Assembly (NCBI GenBank): GCA_013002995.1
Contig: JABDLO010000454.1
Coordinates: 1 to 38,561, forward strand
Length of the DNA stretch: 38,561 nt
Source of the DNA: Saprospiraceae bacterium
Lineage (GTDB): Bacteria > Bacteroidota > Bacteroidia > Chitinophagales > Saprospiraceae
Direction: 5' to 3'
In this document: positions 14,301 to 22,379 of the stretch, piece by piece
Layout of the letters: every line of letters starts with the position of its first letter
How positions within the stretch are numbered: the first letter of the stretch is position 1
The notes under the pieces: generated by a model
The model's database searches: none
What the model was told of the DNA's origin: nothing
What the model saw: the letters and a program-made list of their open reading frames with translations, nothing else
Program-made: the position numbers and the translations under genes

Positions 14301-15591
14301 CTAATTCTAATCCTTGAGGTACAGTGTTATAACTTATGTTGTAGATGAAGCATTGACCAGATTCTACCCCTTCAAAGTTGAAAGCCGTATTAGATGTGAT
14401 GTCGATGATGTCACCGTTTTCATCAGTCAGAATAAACCTGTTAATTGCTCCAATACTACCCATTACCTCAATGGCGACCATATCAGATAACCCATCATTG
14501 GTACAGAATATTAATTCATTAGGTCCATTGATATTGTTTATTGTGCCTCCATCTACCACTTCCAGGTCAACATCCAATGAATTGGAAAAATTAAAACAAC
14601 CTTGTAGGTCACTAAAGATTCTTCCTTCAGTCAGGTTTCTTAATCCATCACTATAAGAAATATGCCAAACAGTTATTTGAGCGTCTTGTATCCCTTCAAA
14701 GTCAAATTGAGGAACCGTCTGTACCCTAAGAATTTCACCGCCTGCACCAGCGACTATGAAAGCAGAATTATCTCCTATTCTTCCTGAAAGATTAACTGTA
14801 AATATATCTGGATTCCCATCCCCACTGCAGAATTGCTGAAGACTATTGGTAGTGATGTTACCACCGTCAACTTCTCCACTTGTTTTAATGACCTGATAGG
14901 GATTTGATAAATCATAACACCCAGAAAGGTCTAAAATGTTGGTTCCGATCTCAAGTCCGGTGATTTCATTAAAAGAGATACTATAAATAATGCTTCTACC
15001 TGGATCTTCGCCTTCAAAACTAAATGGTGGGGCAGGAGGTATGTCCAGAATTGTTCCGGAATCATCTGTAATCAACCATCTTGTATTATCACCAATATTA
15101 CCTTCTAACGTCAGTAATATATTACTGAATTCACCATCATCTACACATACTGCCCTGACCGTTGTATTTTCATCGTCATAAATTACTCCACCTGAAATGA
15201 TATTGACAACAATTGAAATGGGGTTGGAAAGATCATAACAACCATTAAGGTCATCCAGGTCTGTCCCGTCAGAAAAAGAAACTGTTCCATCATGACTAGC
15301 ATGGTAAATGATCACTACACCAGCATCAAATCCTTCAAAGTTGAATTGAGCAGATGTGCCGGTGCTCAATATGATGTCATTCTGATCGGTGAGAATCCAG
15401 AGTGAATTATCCCCGATATTATTAGTAAGATTTACATTTACAATGTCATCTGTATCATCTCCAGAACAAATGACTGTGTTTCCGGAGGGGCTGATAACTC
15501 CTCCATCAACATTACAGTCTTGTGCTGTAACTAATTGATTTACAAATAGTAGTAGTGTAAATATCCACCAGGTGAGTTGCTTCCTATTCAT
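11365..15591 (-). CDS. Large repeat-rich cell-surface protein with type IX secretion (type A) signal
   Basis: A 1408-aa protein. The signal peptide is MNRKQLTWWIFTLLLFVNQLVTAQ. About residues 24-1327 are twelve divergent repeats of about 108 residues, each with a pattern GG, C-GDG--D, W--TD--G-I, F-F, an aromatic I-Y-ISY, GLE-G, and GC-DLSNPI. Each repeat has two conserved cysteines (in IC-GDG and GC-xLSN), which probably form one disulfide per unit. The last 80 residues are a type A C-terminal sorting domain (NIYPNPALTEIYIH, FDLQGRRI, PGIYLVRF, ending RFIKN), so the protein is exported by the T9SS and attached to the surface or released. The repeats are probably beta-sandwich modules of an adhesin or stalk; no catalytic domain is visible. 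A weak TACGTTTT -7 element lies at 15637-15644. Confidence 0.9.
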   Translation of the reverse strand: MNRKQLTWWIFTLLLFVNQLVTAQDCNVDGGVISPSGNTVICSGDDTDDIVNVNLTNNIGDNSLWILTDQNDIILSTGTSAQFNFEGFDAGVVIIYHASHDGTVSFSDGTDLDDLNGCYDLSNPISIVVNIISGGVIYDDENTTVRAVCVDDGEFSNILLTLEGNIGDNTRWLITDDSGTILDIPPAPPFSFEGEDPGRSIIYSISFNEITGLEIGTNILDLSGCYDLSNPYQVIKTSGEVDGGNITTNSLQQFCSGDGNPDIFTVNLSGRIGDNSAFIVAGAGGEILRVQTVPQFDFEGIQDAQITVWHISYSDGLRNLTEGRIFSDLQGCFNFSNSLDVDLEVVDGGTINNINGPNELIFCTNDGLSDMVAIEVMGSIGAINRFILTDENGDIIDITSNTAFNFEGVESGQCFIYNISYNTVPQGLELGNNIDNIVDCHALSNSISVIRLAGTVNSLSISTDDNTTICTGDDLPDIIDVQLTGTAGSTGAWIITDEDSIILELPSSPPFDFSAAPPGLCRIFYIDYVEGTSGIEIGNKVNDLIGCFELSNGIEIDRNGVNGGQLMLASGDTSILICVGNSSPNILPLNLTGSFGSNSRWVVTEGEDSIILVSTTDQIDFNITQPGSCKLWHISYEDGIIGLQLRGRLNEIIGCYDLSNPILIDKNQGSTFPGTIFTNDPTDVCVGEGSGDNIEFEELPGIGTISNWIVTDSGGNIILVQLSRTIFVDDLPGGTCTVRNIRYEEGISGLEEGGILTDLQGCFSLSNPININKKEVNGGSLTLSSDGSTEAILCKEGTNSSTVGLNVVGEKGDEFRFLLTTAIGNILEISSAPSFQLNDFTSGDFGIWHIGYEQGTSGIEVDGNINQITGCFDLSNPVSISIQTVNGGNIQTVEGQTTLDLCIGEGTTDLVEVLLDDVIGLNRNWVLTDGAGEIIDLPTGPVFNFEDSESGVRNIYNISYNGEIGNLEIGKRVSDITGCFDLSNPLFISLSRVTSGTLRIAGNGTTTEICSNDGVSDIITFEVTDNEGPVTQLFSIDEEGDVREIFNGSEIDFTGKADGNILVSSITYYNLTGFQIGANVQDLEGCFDISNTVTIIVNRPNGGILTNELGEREVEICVGEGFTDFINIQVSSVVGSQSRWFITDESGIILENNRTPPFNLENAGSGTCKIYHVRYEGELTGTAKGLNIGTLQGCLSLSNALTVIRKNVNAGEISYMDGTMEKTICLDDDYLFDIELNATENEGETSEWAITDTTGIILATQPSPVFNFDNAGEGSCLVYLVSYNDDISGLEAGKSIDSLEGCYLVSNSVRINRVMGEACTTSTIEHNGQSYSVNIYPNPALTEIYIHSDIPGNEIDEVGIFDLQGRRIKILSPTLLNIPIQIDAFQPGIYLVRFAIQGRVHTFRFIKN
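11610..15520 (-). repeat. Twelve tandem protein-level repeats (about 325 bp each)
   Basis: Twelve units are counted by the recurring GC-xLSN ending (GCYDLSNP, GCFNFSNS, DCHALSNS, GCFELSNG and so on). DNA identity between units looks low, so this is old duplication under protein-level constraint rather than recent expansion. The last unit ends with GCYLVSNSV, before the sorting domain. Boundaries are approximate. Confidence 0.85.
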
Positions 15592-15695
15592 ATAAGCATT
15601 TTAATATGTCGTCCTATTCAACATTAATAAGCATAAAACGTACCATTTTTTGTCCGTTGAGACCATTTAAACGCATTGATCAAACAGTACTGTGA

Positions 15696-15703
15696 TATAT
15701 TTG
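15696..15703 (+). promoter_or_regulatory. Promoter (-7 TATATTTG, -33 TTG) of lipoprotein gene
   Basis: TATATTTG matches TAnnTTTG exactly. A TTG at 15676-15678 lies 17 bp upstream, slightly short of the usual spacing of about 20. The element falls inside the 5' extension of the open frame, which supports ATG 15751 as the start. A TTGATCAA palindrome overlaps the TTG. Confidence 0.5.
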
Positions 15704-15750
15704 TTAGCTTGTTGTTATCTATTATTTACACCATTTTACATCAAGGATTT

Positions 15751-16677
15751 ATGCGCTTATTCTTAATAATTGGTATTCTATTATTCATCTCATGTGAAAA
15801 CTCAAAACCAAATGTCCAATCTGCATTAATGGAGAAAGGTAATGAAGACTCCTTTAAGTTAAATCAATATTGGTACCAGGGTAAGGCTGAGATTACAACT
15901 TATGAATTAAGCCAAAACAGATACAAGGATGTCAATCCCGGAGAGGTCGTTTTAATTTTTGTTACAGAAGACTTTCTTACAGACAAGCAGGTAAAAAATG
16001 ATCTATACCAGAATCCAAATAGTATCAGTATTCTGAAGTCCAATAAAATTAAGAGGTTTACGACGGGTATTTATGATTACTCAGTGATGACATCAACATT
16101 TACACCAGTTGAAAGAAACAAGCACCCACACACCTTAAAAGTTACATGTTCTTCTCAGGACTGGTGTGGACAATCATTTCAACAGGTTAACCTGGAACGT
16201 GATGAATACAAATCTATGCTGCATTCATATTTTGAGAATGAAGCAGATCGAACCAATACCCATGACCTGATCGTGCTTGAGGATGAATTGATGAATATGA
16301 TCAGAATGAATCCCAACCTACTTCCGATAGGAAAGTTTAAAATGATGCCTTCAATGGAATATTTACGGTTGAAACATAAACCATTTCAATCAGTCAATGC
16401 AGAAGCTAGTAATATACCTTATGACAAAGGATACAATGAACAGGAATTGATGAAATACAATGTCCAAATGCAATCAGAAAAGAGAACACTGGAAATTGTA
16501 TATGAATCTTCAGCTCCTTATAAAATTATAGAATGGACCATTGAATATCCTTCAGCTTTTGATGGACAATTGAGAAAAACGATAGCCAGGAAGAAAGGCG
16601 AGCAATATATACCTTACTGGAAAAACAATGGAATATTGGATACGCTTATGAGAAAAGAACTAGACTTGATGTATTAA
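15751..16677 (+). CDS. Lipoprotein, Bacteroidota family sometimes labelled septum formation inhibitor Maf
   Basis: A 308-aa lipoprotein. From ATG 15751 the signal is MRLFLIIGILLFISC with the lipidated Cys at residue 15; an upstream in-frame ATG (15676) would overlap the promoter and bury the signal. The mature part contains QYWYQGKAEITTYELSQNRY, PGEVVLIFVTEDF, SKNKIKRFTTGIYDYSVMTSTFTPV-like and SSQDWCGQSFQQVN. From memory, such proteins are widespread in Bacteroidota. The Maf label seen on some relatives has no basis here, since no Maf pyrophosphatase motifs occur. Two cysteines in the mature part (in VTCSSQDWC) may pair. It probably sits in the outer membrane facing the periplasm; function unknown. 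Confidence 0.8.
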   Translation: MRLFLIIGILLFISCENSKPNVQSALMEKGNEDSFKLNQYWYQGKAEITTYELSQNRYKDVNPGEVVLIFVTEDFLTDKQVKNDLYQNPNSISILKSNKIKRFTTGIYDYSVMTSTFTPVERNKHPHTLKVTCSSQDWCGQSFQQVNLERDEYKSMLHSYFENEADRTNTHDLIVLEDELMNMIRMNPNLLPIGKFKMMPSMEYLRLKHKPFQSVNAEASNIPYDKGYNEQELMKYNVQMQSEKRTLEIVYESSAPYKIIEWTIEYPSAFDGQLRKTIARKKGEQYIPYWKNNGILDTLMRKELDLMY

Positions 16678-16754
16678 ATAGTGCAATGCCTTAATTAAGT
16701 GCCTTTATTTTTTTAAAATTGGTGGAAATTCAAAAATCACTAAAACCACCCAAC

Positions 16755-19700
16755 ATGAGGTATTTAATTTTATTTCTTTCATTATGTTTTTTTTATACTC
16801 CTTCAGAAGGACAAGCTTCATCCGATGAAGATCATCCTGATGAGTTGTCTGCTCATTTTCAGGGATTGAAATTTAGGAATATTGGACCTTACAGAGGAGG
16901 AAGAAGTAACTGTGTAAGTGGAGTGGTAGGTGATCCATTAACCTATTACATGGGAACAGTTGGGGGAGGTGTGTATAAGACAGAAAATGCAGGTAACTCC
17001 TGGGAGAATATTACAGATGGACAACTTGAGACTGGATCAGTAGGTGCTATTGCCGTTTCTGAGTCAGATCCCAATGTCATCTATGTCGGAATGGGAGAAC
17101 ATGCAGTGCGTGGGGTAATGAGTTCTTATGGTGATGGCGTTTATAAGAGTAATGATGCCGGAAAGACATGGAATCATATTGGTCTTCCTGAATCAAGACA
17201 TATCAGTAGGATCAGGATTCATCCTGAAAATCCTGATGTAGTTTATATAGCTGCACAAGGGGCTCTGTTTGGACCAAATAAAGAGAGAGGCATTTACCGT
17301 TCTTTGGATGGAGGTAATTCCTGGGAGCAGGTTCTCTTTGTAGATGAAGGAACGGGAGCATCAGATATCAGTATGGATATGACCAATCCTCGTATACTAT
17401 ATGCCTCAATGTGGGATTACCAGAGGTATCCATGGAAAGTGAGAAGCGGAGGAGATGGATCGGGAATTTATAAATCCTTAGACGGCGGAAATAACTGGGA
17501 AAAACTGGAAAAGGGTCTTCCCAAGAAGATGGGTAAAGTAGCGGTAGACGTATCAAGGGCTAATCCGCAGGTTGTTTATGCTAATATTGAAGCTGATAAG
17601 AGTGGAGTTTACAAATCCACTGATGGTGGGAAAAACTGGAGATTGGTATGTGATGATCGTATTACCATTACAAGATCGTGGTATTACATTGAGATTTATG
17701 CAGATCCAGTGAATGAAAACATCGTTTACGTGATGAATGCTCCTTTTCTGAGATCCATTGATGGAGGAAAAACATTTTCAACTGTTAGAGTACCACATGG
17801 TGATCAACATGATTTATGGATCAATCCGGATGATAATACCAATATGATCAATGCCAACGATGGTGGAGCCAATGTTACATTTGATAATGCCGGTTCGTGG
17901 ACAAGACAGGATAATCAGGTTACAGCTCAGTTTTACAGAGTCATCACTGATAATCAATTCCCTTACAGAGTTTATGGTGGACAACAGGACAATTCTACAG
18001 TCTCTATAGCGAGCAGGACCAATTCAAGGGGAATAGGGAACAAAGACTGGCATAGGGTAGCTGGAGGTGAGAGTGCTTTTATCGCCTTTGATGAAAATGA
18101 TCCACAAAGAGTTTATGGTGGCTCTTACCAGGGCAACATATCTTTTTACGACGTTAATACCCAGATCACCAAGGATATCATGGCTTATCCTGTAATAGGC
18201 CTGGGTACCATTCCTAAAGATATGAAATACCGTTTCAATTGGAATGCTCCAATCATTGCTTGCCCCCAGGATCCGAGTATCATCTATCATGGAGGGAATC
18301 ATGTATTGAAATCTGAAGATTCTGGAATTTCATGGTCAGAAATAAGCCCTGATCTTACCAGGAATGATAAATCCAGGCAAGGACCGGGAGGTGAACCTTA
18401 TACCAATGAAGGTGCCGGCGGAGAAAATTACAATACAATCAGTTACATGGTTTCTTCAGAACACAACCAGGGAACACTTCTTGTAGGGACTGATGATGGA
18501 CTTGTTCATGTGACATCTGATGATGGTGTAACATGGACAGATATTACACCGGAAGGTCTAGAGGAATCACTAATAAACTCAATTGAAGTATCTCCTCATG
18601 ATGCGAGTACCATTTACCTGAGTGTAACCAGGTATAAATGGAATGACTTATCACCAATGATTTTTAAGTCAACTGATATGGGAGAATCCTGGACTAAAAT
18701 GAATGAGGGGATTCATCCACTGGCATATGTAAGAGCTGTCAGGGAAGATAAAAAAGTAAAAGGCCTCTTATATGCTGGAACTGAAAGAGGGTTATATGTG
18801 AGATTTCCTTTACAAAGCGAATGGATGCCCATGCAATTGAATCTACCTGTGAGCCCAATCAATGACTTAACAATAAGAGACAATGATCTGGTAGTAGCTA
18901 CCTCAGGAAGAGCGTTTTGGATACTAGATGATTTATCTGCCATCCAGGGTAAAGCAAAAATGGGAGAAAAGATGGCTATTGTAATATTTGCTCCAAAGCC
19001 TTCTTATAGATATGGATACAATTCACCTTCGAGAGCATTCTCGGGAGTAGGACAAAACCCACTGCCCGGCGTTATTCTGGATTATGTACTTACAGAAGAT
19101 ATGGATTCATCTATTGTCTCTATTGACATTATGGATAATTCGGGAGAAATAATCAGGTCTTATTCAAGTAAGAAAGATATGGATGATCCTCAGGCTCCTT
19201 TACTGTCAACTAAGAAGGGGGTAAACAGGATGAGCTGGAATATGCGCAAGAAAAATCTTCCAAAAGTAAAAGGTTTAAGATTGCTACAGAACCTTGGTGG
19301 ACATGCAGTGTGCCCGGGAAATTACTCGGCCAGACTTGCAGTAGATGGAGATACTTCATTTGTTGATATTACCATTAAAGCATATCCTGGTATAGAGGCT
19401 TCACAAGATGAATATGAAGAGCAATATGAATTCCTAAATTCTATAGAGGATGTTTTTACTGATGTACATTTATCCGTAGAAAAAATGTACAAGATAAAAG
19501 GGCAATTAAAAAATCAGAAAGAATTATTAAAGGACCATAAGGATCTTGTGGCATTAGGCGATAGTACCGTCAAGGAAATTGATGGCTGGATAGAAAACCT
19601 CGTTCAACCTAAGCAGAAGACTTTCCAGGATATTATCAATTTTACCAATCAGCTGAACGCAGAACTTATTGACCTTAAAAGTAGAACTGATGGAATGTAT

Positions 19701-19865
19701 CCACAAGTGACTGCTGGATCAAAGCAAAGATTTCAGGATCTTATGGGAGAATGGACAACGCACAGGCAAGCTATGAATGCGATAATTGAAGGTCCACTGC
19801 AATCTTACAATAATATGTACGTTGAAAAGGGAATTCCGGCAATCATAATGCCTGGTGAAGAATAA
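16755..19865 (+). CDS. Secreted sortilin/VPS10-like BNR beta-propeller protein
   Basis: A 1036-aa exported protein. ATG 16755 gives a good signal peptide (MRYLILFLSLCFFYTPSEGQ); the frame also opens at a TTG (16719), which would add 12 residues and spoil it. About residues 45-700 carry many BNR/Asp-box repeats, for example YKSNDAGKTW, YRSLDGGNSW, YKSLDGGNNW, YKSTDGGKNW and KSTDMGESW, consistent with one or two multi-bladed propellers as in sortilin-type and YCF48-like proteins. The C-terminal part has a beta domain (about 760-890) and a helical segment (about 900-1020). No T9SS sorting domain is seen, so it may remain periplasmic. Bacterial relatives are often called glycosyl hydrolases, but no catalytic site is evident. 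A bidirectional terminator follows. Confidence 0.88.
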   Translation: MRYLILFLSLCFFYTPSEGQASSDEDHPDELSAHFQGLKFRNIGPYRGGRSNCVSGVVGDPLTYYMGTVGGGVYKTENAGNSWENITDGQLETGSVGAIAVSESDPNVIYVGMGEHAVRGVMSSYGDGVYKSNDAGKTWNHIGLPESRHISRIRIHPENPDVVYIAAQGALFGPNKERGIYRSLDGGNSWEQVLFVDEGTGASDISMDMTNPRILYASMWDYQRYPWKVRSGGDGSGIYKSLDGGNNWEKLEKGLPKKMGKVAVDVSRANPQVVYANIEADKSGVYKSTDGGKNWRLVCDDRITITRSWYYIEIYADPVNENIVYVMNAPFLRSIDGGKTFSTVRVPHGDQHDLWINPDDNTNMINANDGGANVTFDNAGSWTRQDNQVTAQFYRVITDNQFPYRVYGGQQDNSTVSIASRTNSRGIGNKDWHRVAGGESAFIAFDENDPQRVYGGSYQGNISFYDVNTQITKDIMAYPVIGLGTIPKDMKYRFNWNAPIIACPQDPSIIYHGGNHVLKSEDSGISWSEISPDLTRNDKSRQGPGGEPYTNEGAGGENYNTISYMVSSEHNQGTLLVGTDDGLVHVTSDDGVTWTDITPEGLEESLINSIEVSPHDASTIYLSVTRYKWNDLSPMIFKSTDMGESWTKMNEGIHPLAYVRAVREDKKVKGLLYAGTERGLYVRFPLQSEWMPMQLNLPVSPINDLTIRDNDLVVATSGRAFWILDDLSAIQGKAKMGEKMAIVIFAPKPSYRYGYNSPSRAFSGVGQNPLPGVILDYVLTEDMDSSIVSIDIMDNSGEIIRSYSSKKDMDDPQAPLLSTKKGVNRMSWNMRKKNLPKVKGLRLLQNLGGHAVCPGNYSARLAVDGDTSFVDITIKAYPGIEASQDEYEEQYEFLNSIEDVFTDVHLSVEKMYKIKGQLKNQKELLKDHKDLVALGDSTVKEIDGWIENLVQPKQKTFQDIINFTNQLNAELIDLKSRTDGMYPQVTAGSKQRFQDLMGEWTTHRQAMNAIIEGPLQSYNNMYVEKGIPAIIMPGEE

Positions 19866-19871
19866 CTTTAT

Positions 19872-19907
19872 AAAATGGGCTGTCTTTTGGAATAGACAGC
19901 CCATTTT
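19872..19907. terminator. Bidirectional intrinsic terminator
   Basis: AAAATGGGCTGTC (19872-19884) pairs with GACAGCCCATTTT (19895-19907) across a 10-nt loop, with T-runs when read in either direction. It lies between the convergent stop codons of the propeller gene and the DUF4097 operon and serves both. Confidence 0.88.
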
Positions 19908-19910
19908 TCC

Positions 19911-20720
19911 TTACTTTTTCCTTAAATAGATTGAGCCCATTTGAGTTTTCATGGTAAGCTCCGGACCTCCTCCATTGATTGTAGCATAAGTCCAGCTATC
20001 AGTGTATAGTTTAAACCCCTTTCCTGTTTCATCTTTTTTAAATTCCGGTTTTTGTTCAACAGGAGTAATGTCAAGGTCACTGTATATGTCGCCCCAGTCT
20101 GTCTTCATCTTAAGAGAAGCGGCATAAGTAGCAGGAAGCGTAATATCCACTTTGCCTGTGTAAGAAATGAATGACATATCTTTTCCAGAAGTGATATTGT
20201 TGAATGTGACTTCAATTTCTCCGGTATAGGTGTTGGCATTGACCACTCCGGAAACATTTTTTGCATACACTGATCCTAGGTAACTGGCTAGATTAAGTTC
20301 ACCGGATACATTTTCAACTTCAACATTTCCACCCATGCCATTATTGATGTCCAGGTCAAAATTCTGAGGGACCTCAACAACCAGGTCAACACCTTTGAAC
20401 CATGTATCGCTTTTGATAATAACTTCACTATCTATTTCTTCAATTTTGAAATCCATTGAGTTGTTACTGATTTTTTTCAATCCTTTCATTTCGGATTCTT
20501 TGTTTTCATCAGATTCTTCATCAGTTTGATCAATGATCTGATATTTAACCAGAACATCTTGTCTTGAAGTACCAATGATTTTTACACTTCCACTCTTGAC
20601 ATCAACATCAAGAACTCCTTTTTCAACTCCTGCTGATAAAGGTACCGTAACTTGTTCCATGTCTTGGCCAAGCAAGGAAACTGCACCGATTATAGATATG
20701 AATAAGATTATATATTTCAT
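19911..20720 (-). CDS. Exported DUF4097-type putative adhesin (second copy)
   Basis: A 269-aa protein with a signal peptide (MKYIILFISIIGAVSLLGQ) and a right-handed beta-helix-like pattern of short strands: GVLDVDVKSGSVKIIGTS, VEVPQNFDLDINNGMGGNVEVENVSGELNLAS, YLGSVYAKNVSGVVNANTYTGEIEVTF and so on. This is the DUF4097/DUF2807 family, whose role is uncertain. A charged low-complexity stretch (DEESDENKESEMKG) lies near residue 70. It is the last gene of the sigma/anti-sigma operon, 22 bp after the first DUF4097 gene, and so is probably under the same ECF control. It lacks a T9SS tail and a lipobox, so a periplasmic location is likely. Confidence 0.85.
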   Translation of the reverse strand: MKYIILFISIIGAVSLLGQDMEQVTVPLSAGVEKGVLDVDVKSGSVKIIGTSRQDVLVKYQIIDQTDEESDENKESEMKGLKKISNNSMDFKIEEIDSEVIIKSDTWFKGVDLVVEVPQNFDLDINNGMGGNVEVENVSGELNLASYLGSVYAKNVSGVVNANTYTGEIEVTFNNITSGKDMSFISYTGKVDITLPATYAASLKMKTDWGDIYSDLDITPVEQKPEFKKDETGKGFKLYTDSWTYATINGGGPELTMKTQMGSIYLRKK

Positions 20721-20742
20721 GATTATGTATTTAAAGTTTTAA

Positions 20743-21585
20743 TTAATTATTATAAGATCTGACAATTGCATCTCCATTAAATGTCTCAAATTGATGCCAT
20801 GCACCTCCTTGCCCCATTTTCATCCTGATGCTTTCAGAAATTTTAAGTTTTAGTCCTTTTGAGTTATTGCTGGTTTTTGTAACAGAAGGAAGTGTCTCCA
20901 GCTCCATATCTGTATAGAAATCCCCGTTGAATGACTTGAAAGAGAAGTTTACATCTGTTCCTGATCGATAATAGGCATTGATGTTACCATTTAAAGTGTA
21001 AAAATCTCCATCATGATTGATCTCATCATCAAAGTATATATCAACATCTCCATTTATGGTTCTGGCCCGTCGTACATCATTGGCTTTATTGATTGAGATT
21101 GATCCATTTATATTATTTACCCATAAAGGAGCCTGATAAGAATCGACTGATAAATCGCCATCGTTTATCGTGGATATTGAAAGTGGAATATCTATTGGTA
21201 ATTGAACTTTCATATCAATTCTGAAATCTGGCATATCTTCACAATTTCCCTGATTCTGCCAGTCGTAAACTGCCCATGAATCCCTGAAGTGATCTTCATT
21301 ATCCCACAACTTCAATCTGGTCAATGGAGACTCTATATAAACAATGAGGGTGTCATTGTACATTACTTTTTTTACAGAAATTTCATCCCTGATTTTTTTG
21401 TCAGCATCGATCGATCCTTTTATTTTAAGTCTTGGTGAATTATTAGGTGTCACTTCGATTCCACCGCTGATATTAGCAACTACAACTGCTTTAACACCTT
21501 TTAAATCAGTAGGTTCGATCAGGTCTTGCCCAATGAGGCTGGATTGTGATAGCGTAAATAGGATTAAATAAAATAGTTTGGTCAT
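20743..21585 (-). CDS. Exported DUF4097-type protein (first copy)
   Basis: A 280-aa protein with a signal peptide (MTKLFYLILFTLSQSSLIGQ), then repetitive beta strands: ANISGGIEVTPNNSPRLKIKG, LSISTINDGDLSVDSYQAPLWVNNINGSISINKAN, ARTINGDVDIYFDD, FYTLNGNINAYYRSG and KSFNGDFYTDM. The recurring NGDxxI/F turn is typical of DUF4097. It resembles its downstream neighbour in architecture but is clearly diverged from it, so the pair is an old duplication. It is co-transcribed with the anti-sigma gene (36-bp gap). In Bacteroidota such genes commonly follow ECF sigma/anti-sigma pairs; the molecular function is unknown. Confidence 0.85.
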   Translation of the reverse strand: MTKLFYLILFTLSQSSLIGQDLIEPTDLKGVKAVVVANISGGIEVTPNNSPRLKIKGSIDADKKIRDEISVKKVMYNDTLIVYIESPLTRLKLWDNEDHFRDSWAVYDWQNQGNCEDMPDFRIDMKVQLPIDIPLSISTINDGDLSVDSYQAPLWVNNINGSISINKANDVRRARTINGDVDIYFDDEINHDGDFYTLNGNINAYYRSGTDVNFSFKSFNGDFYTDMELETLPSVTKTSNNSKGLKLKISESIRMKMGQGGAWHQFETFNGDAIVRSYNN

Positions 21586-21621
21586 TTTAAATATTGTTTA
21601 GAATTAGTAATGGTTTATCTG

Positions 21622-22377
21622 TTATGTCTTTATCAGTTTTAGACCTTCTTCTATACTCCTCACTGTTTGCTCCGGTAAGTCGTCGTTAAGCATGTCTTTG
21701 TATTCATCGATGGGGATATCATTTCCTATAATTTTCAAGGCTTCCGCCAAATTCAGAAGTACAAGTGGTGACTGTTGGTGTCTTACTGCATCTATCATCC
21801 CACTCCTTACAACCTCCAGATCAGCATATTTTAATAATGCTTCAATTGCTGTGATTCTCACATTATCACTTGCATCATTATTCAATGAGAATAAAAGGGC
21901 ATTGATGATTTCTTTTTCAGCTTGAGGAGATTTAGATACCTGTTTCACTGCCATCATCCGATCACTTGTAGACCTTGAGTTTATAAGTGTTGTTAATGAC
22001 TCTTCCTGAGGAGCTGGCACCTGGGGTGATTCCCCAGTTGATGATAATTGACCTATCATAAATCCAGCTAATAATAATAACACAGGCAAAGCATACTGAA
22101 GACCGATCGGTAATCGGTTAAACCAGTTTTTAAGCCAATGTCTTCTTTTCAATTTGGCTTTTTCTTCTCCGAGCATGGTATAAAATTGATTATCCATTTT
22201 TCGGGATGGAGATACATCTATCACAGATGTAAGCTTGTCATCCAATGATTTCAACTCTTCAAAGTCTTCAATTCCCAATTTCCCTTGAGCAATAAGATCA
22301 TTGAGATATTGATCTTCTTCAGGAGTCAACTCGTTTCTTTTATATTTATCCATAATGCGTCTGATCTCTGGATTCAT
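21622..22377 (-). CDS. Membrane anti-sigma factor-like protein with HEAT repeats
   Basis: A 251-aa protein. The cytoplasmic N-terminus (1-85) is helical and acidic (IRRIMDKYKRNELTPEEDQYLNDLIAQG-type helices), one transmembrane helix spans about 92-110 (ALPVLLLLAGFMIG), and the periplasmic C-terminus (about 130-250) has HEAT-like helical pairs (DNVRITAIEALLKYADLEVV, SPLVLLNLAEALKIIG). The gene begins 2 nt after the sigma stop, so it is made in step with the sigma factor. No zinc-binding cysteines are present, so it is not a ZAS-type anti-sigma. The HEAT part may sense envelope proteins. The anti-sigma role is inferred from position and topology. Confidence 0.82.
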   Translation of the reverse strand: MNPEIRRIMDKYKRNELTPEEDQYLNDLIAQGKLGIEDFEELKSLDDKLTSVIDVSPSRKMDNQFYTMLGEEKAKLKRRHWLKNWFNRLPIGLQYALPVLLLLAGFMIGQLSSTGESPQVPAPQEESLTTLINSRSTSDRMMAVKQVSKSPQAEKEIINALLFSLNNDASDNVRITAIEALLKYADLEVVRSGMIDAVRHQQSPLVLLNLAEALKIIGNDIPIDEYKDMLNDDLPEQTVRSIEEGLKLIKT

Positions 22378-22379
22378 GA

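Noticed and set aside
11365-15591. Several open frames of 60-90 codons on the plus strand across the T9SS gene
   Set aside because: They recur at the same place in successive repeats, have no signal or domain features, and are shadows of the repeated coding sequence.
15675-15682. TTGATCAA as a second FNR-type site
   Set aside because: The half-sites have no 4-bp spacer, so it cannot be an FNR/Crp dimer site of normal geometry.
15676-15750. 25-residue extension of the lipoprotein at 15751
   Set aside because: A TATATTTG promoter element lies inside it, and the lipoprotein signal begins properly at 15751.
15751-16677. Maf septum formation inhibitor / nucleotide pyrophosphatase
   Set aside because: This label circulates for such lipoproteins, but no Maf catalytic motifs are present and the protein is exported.
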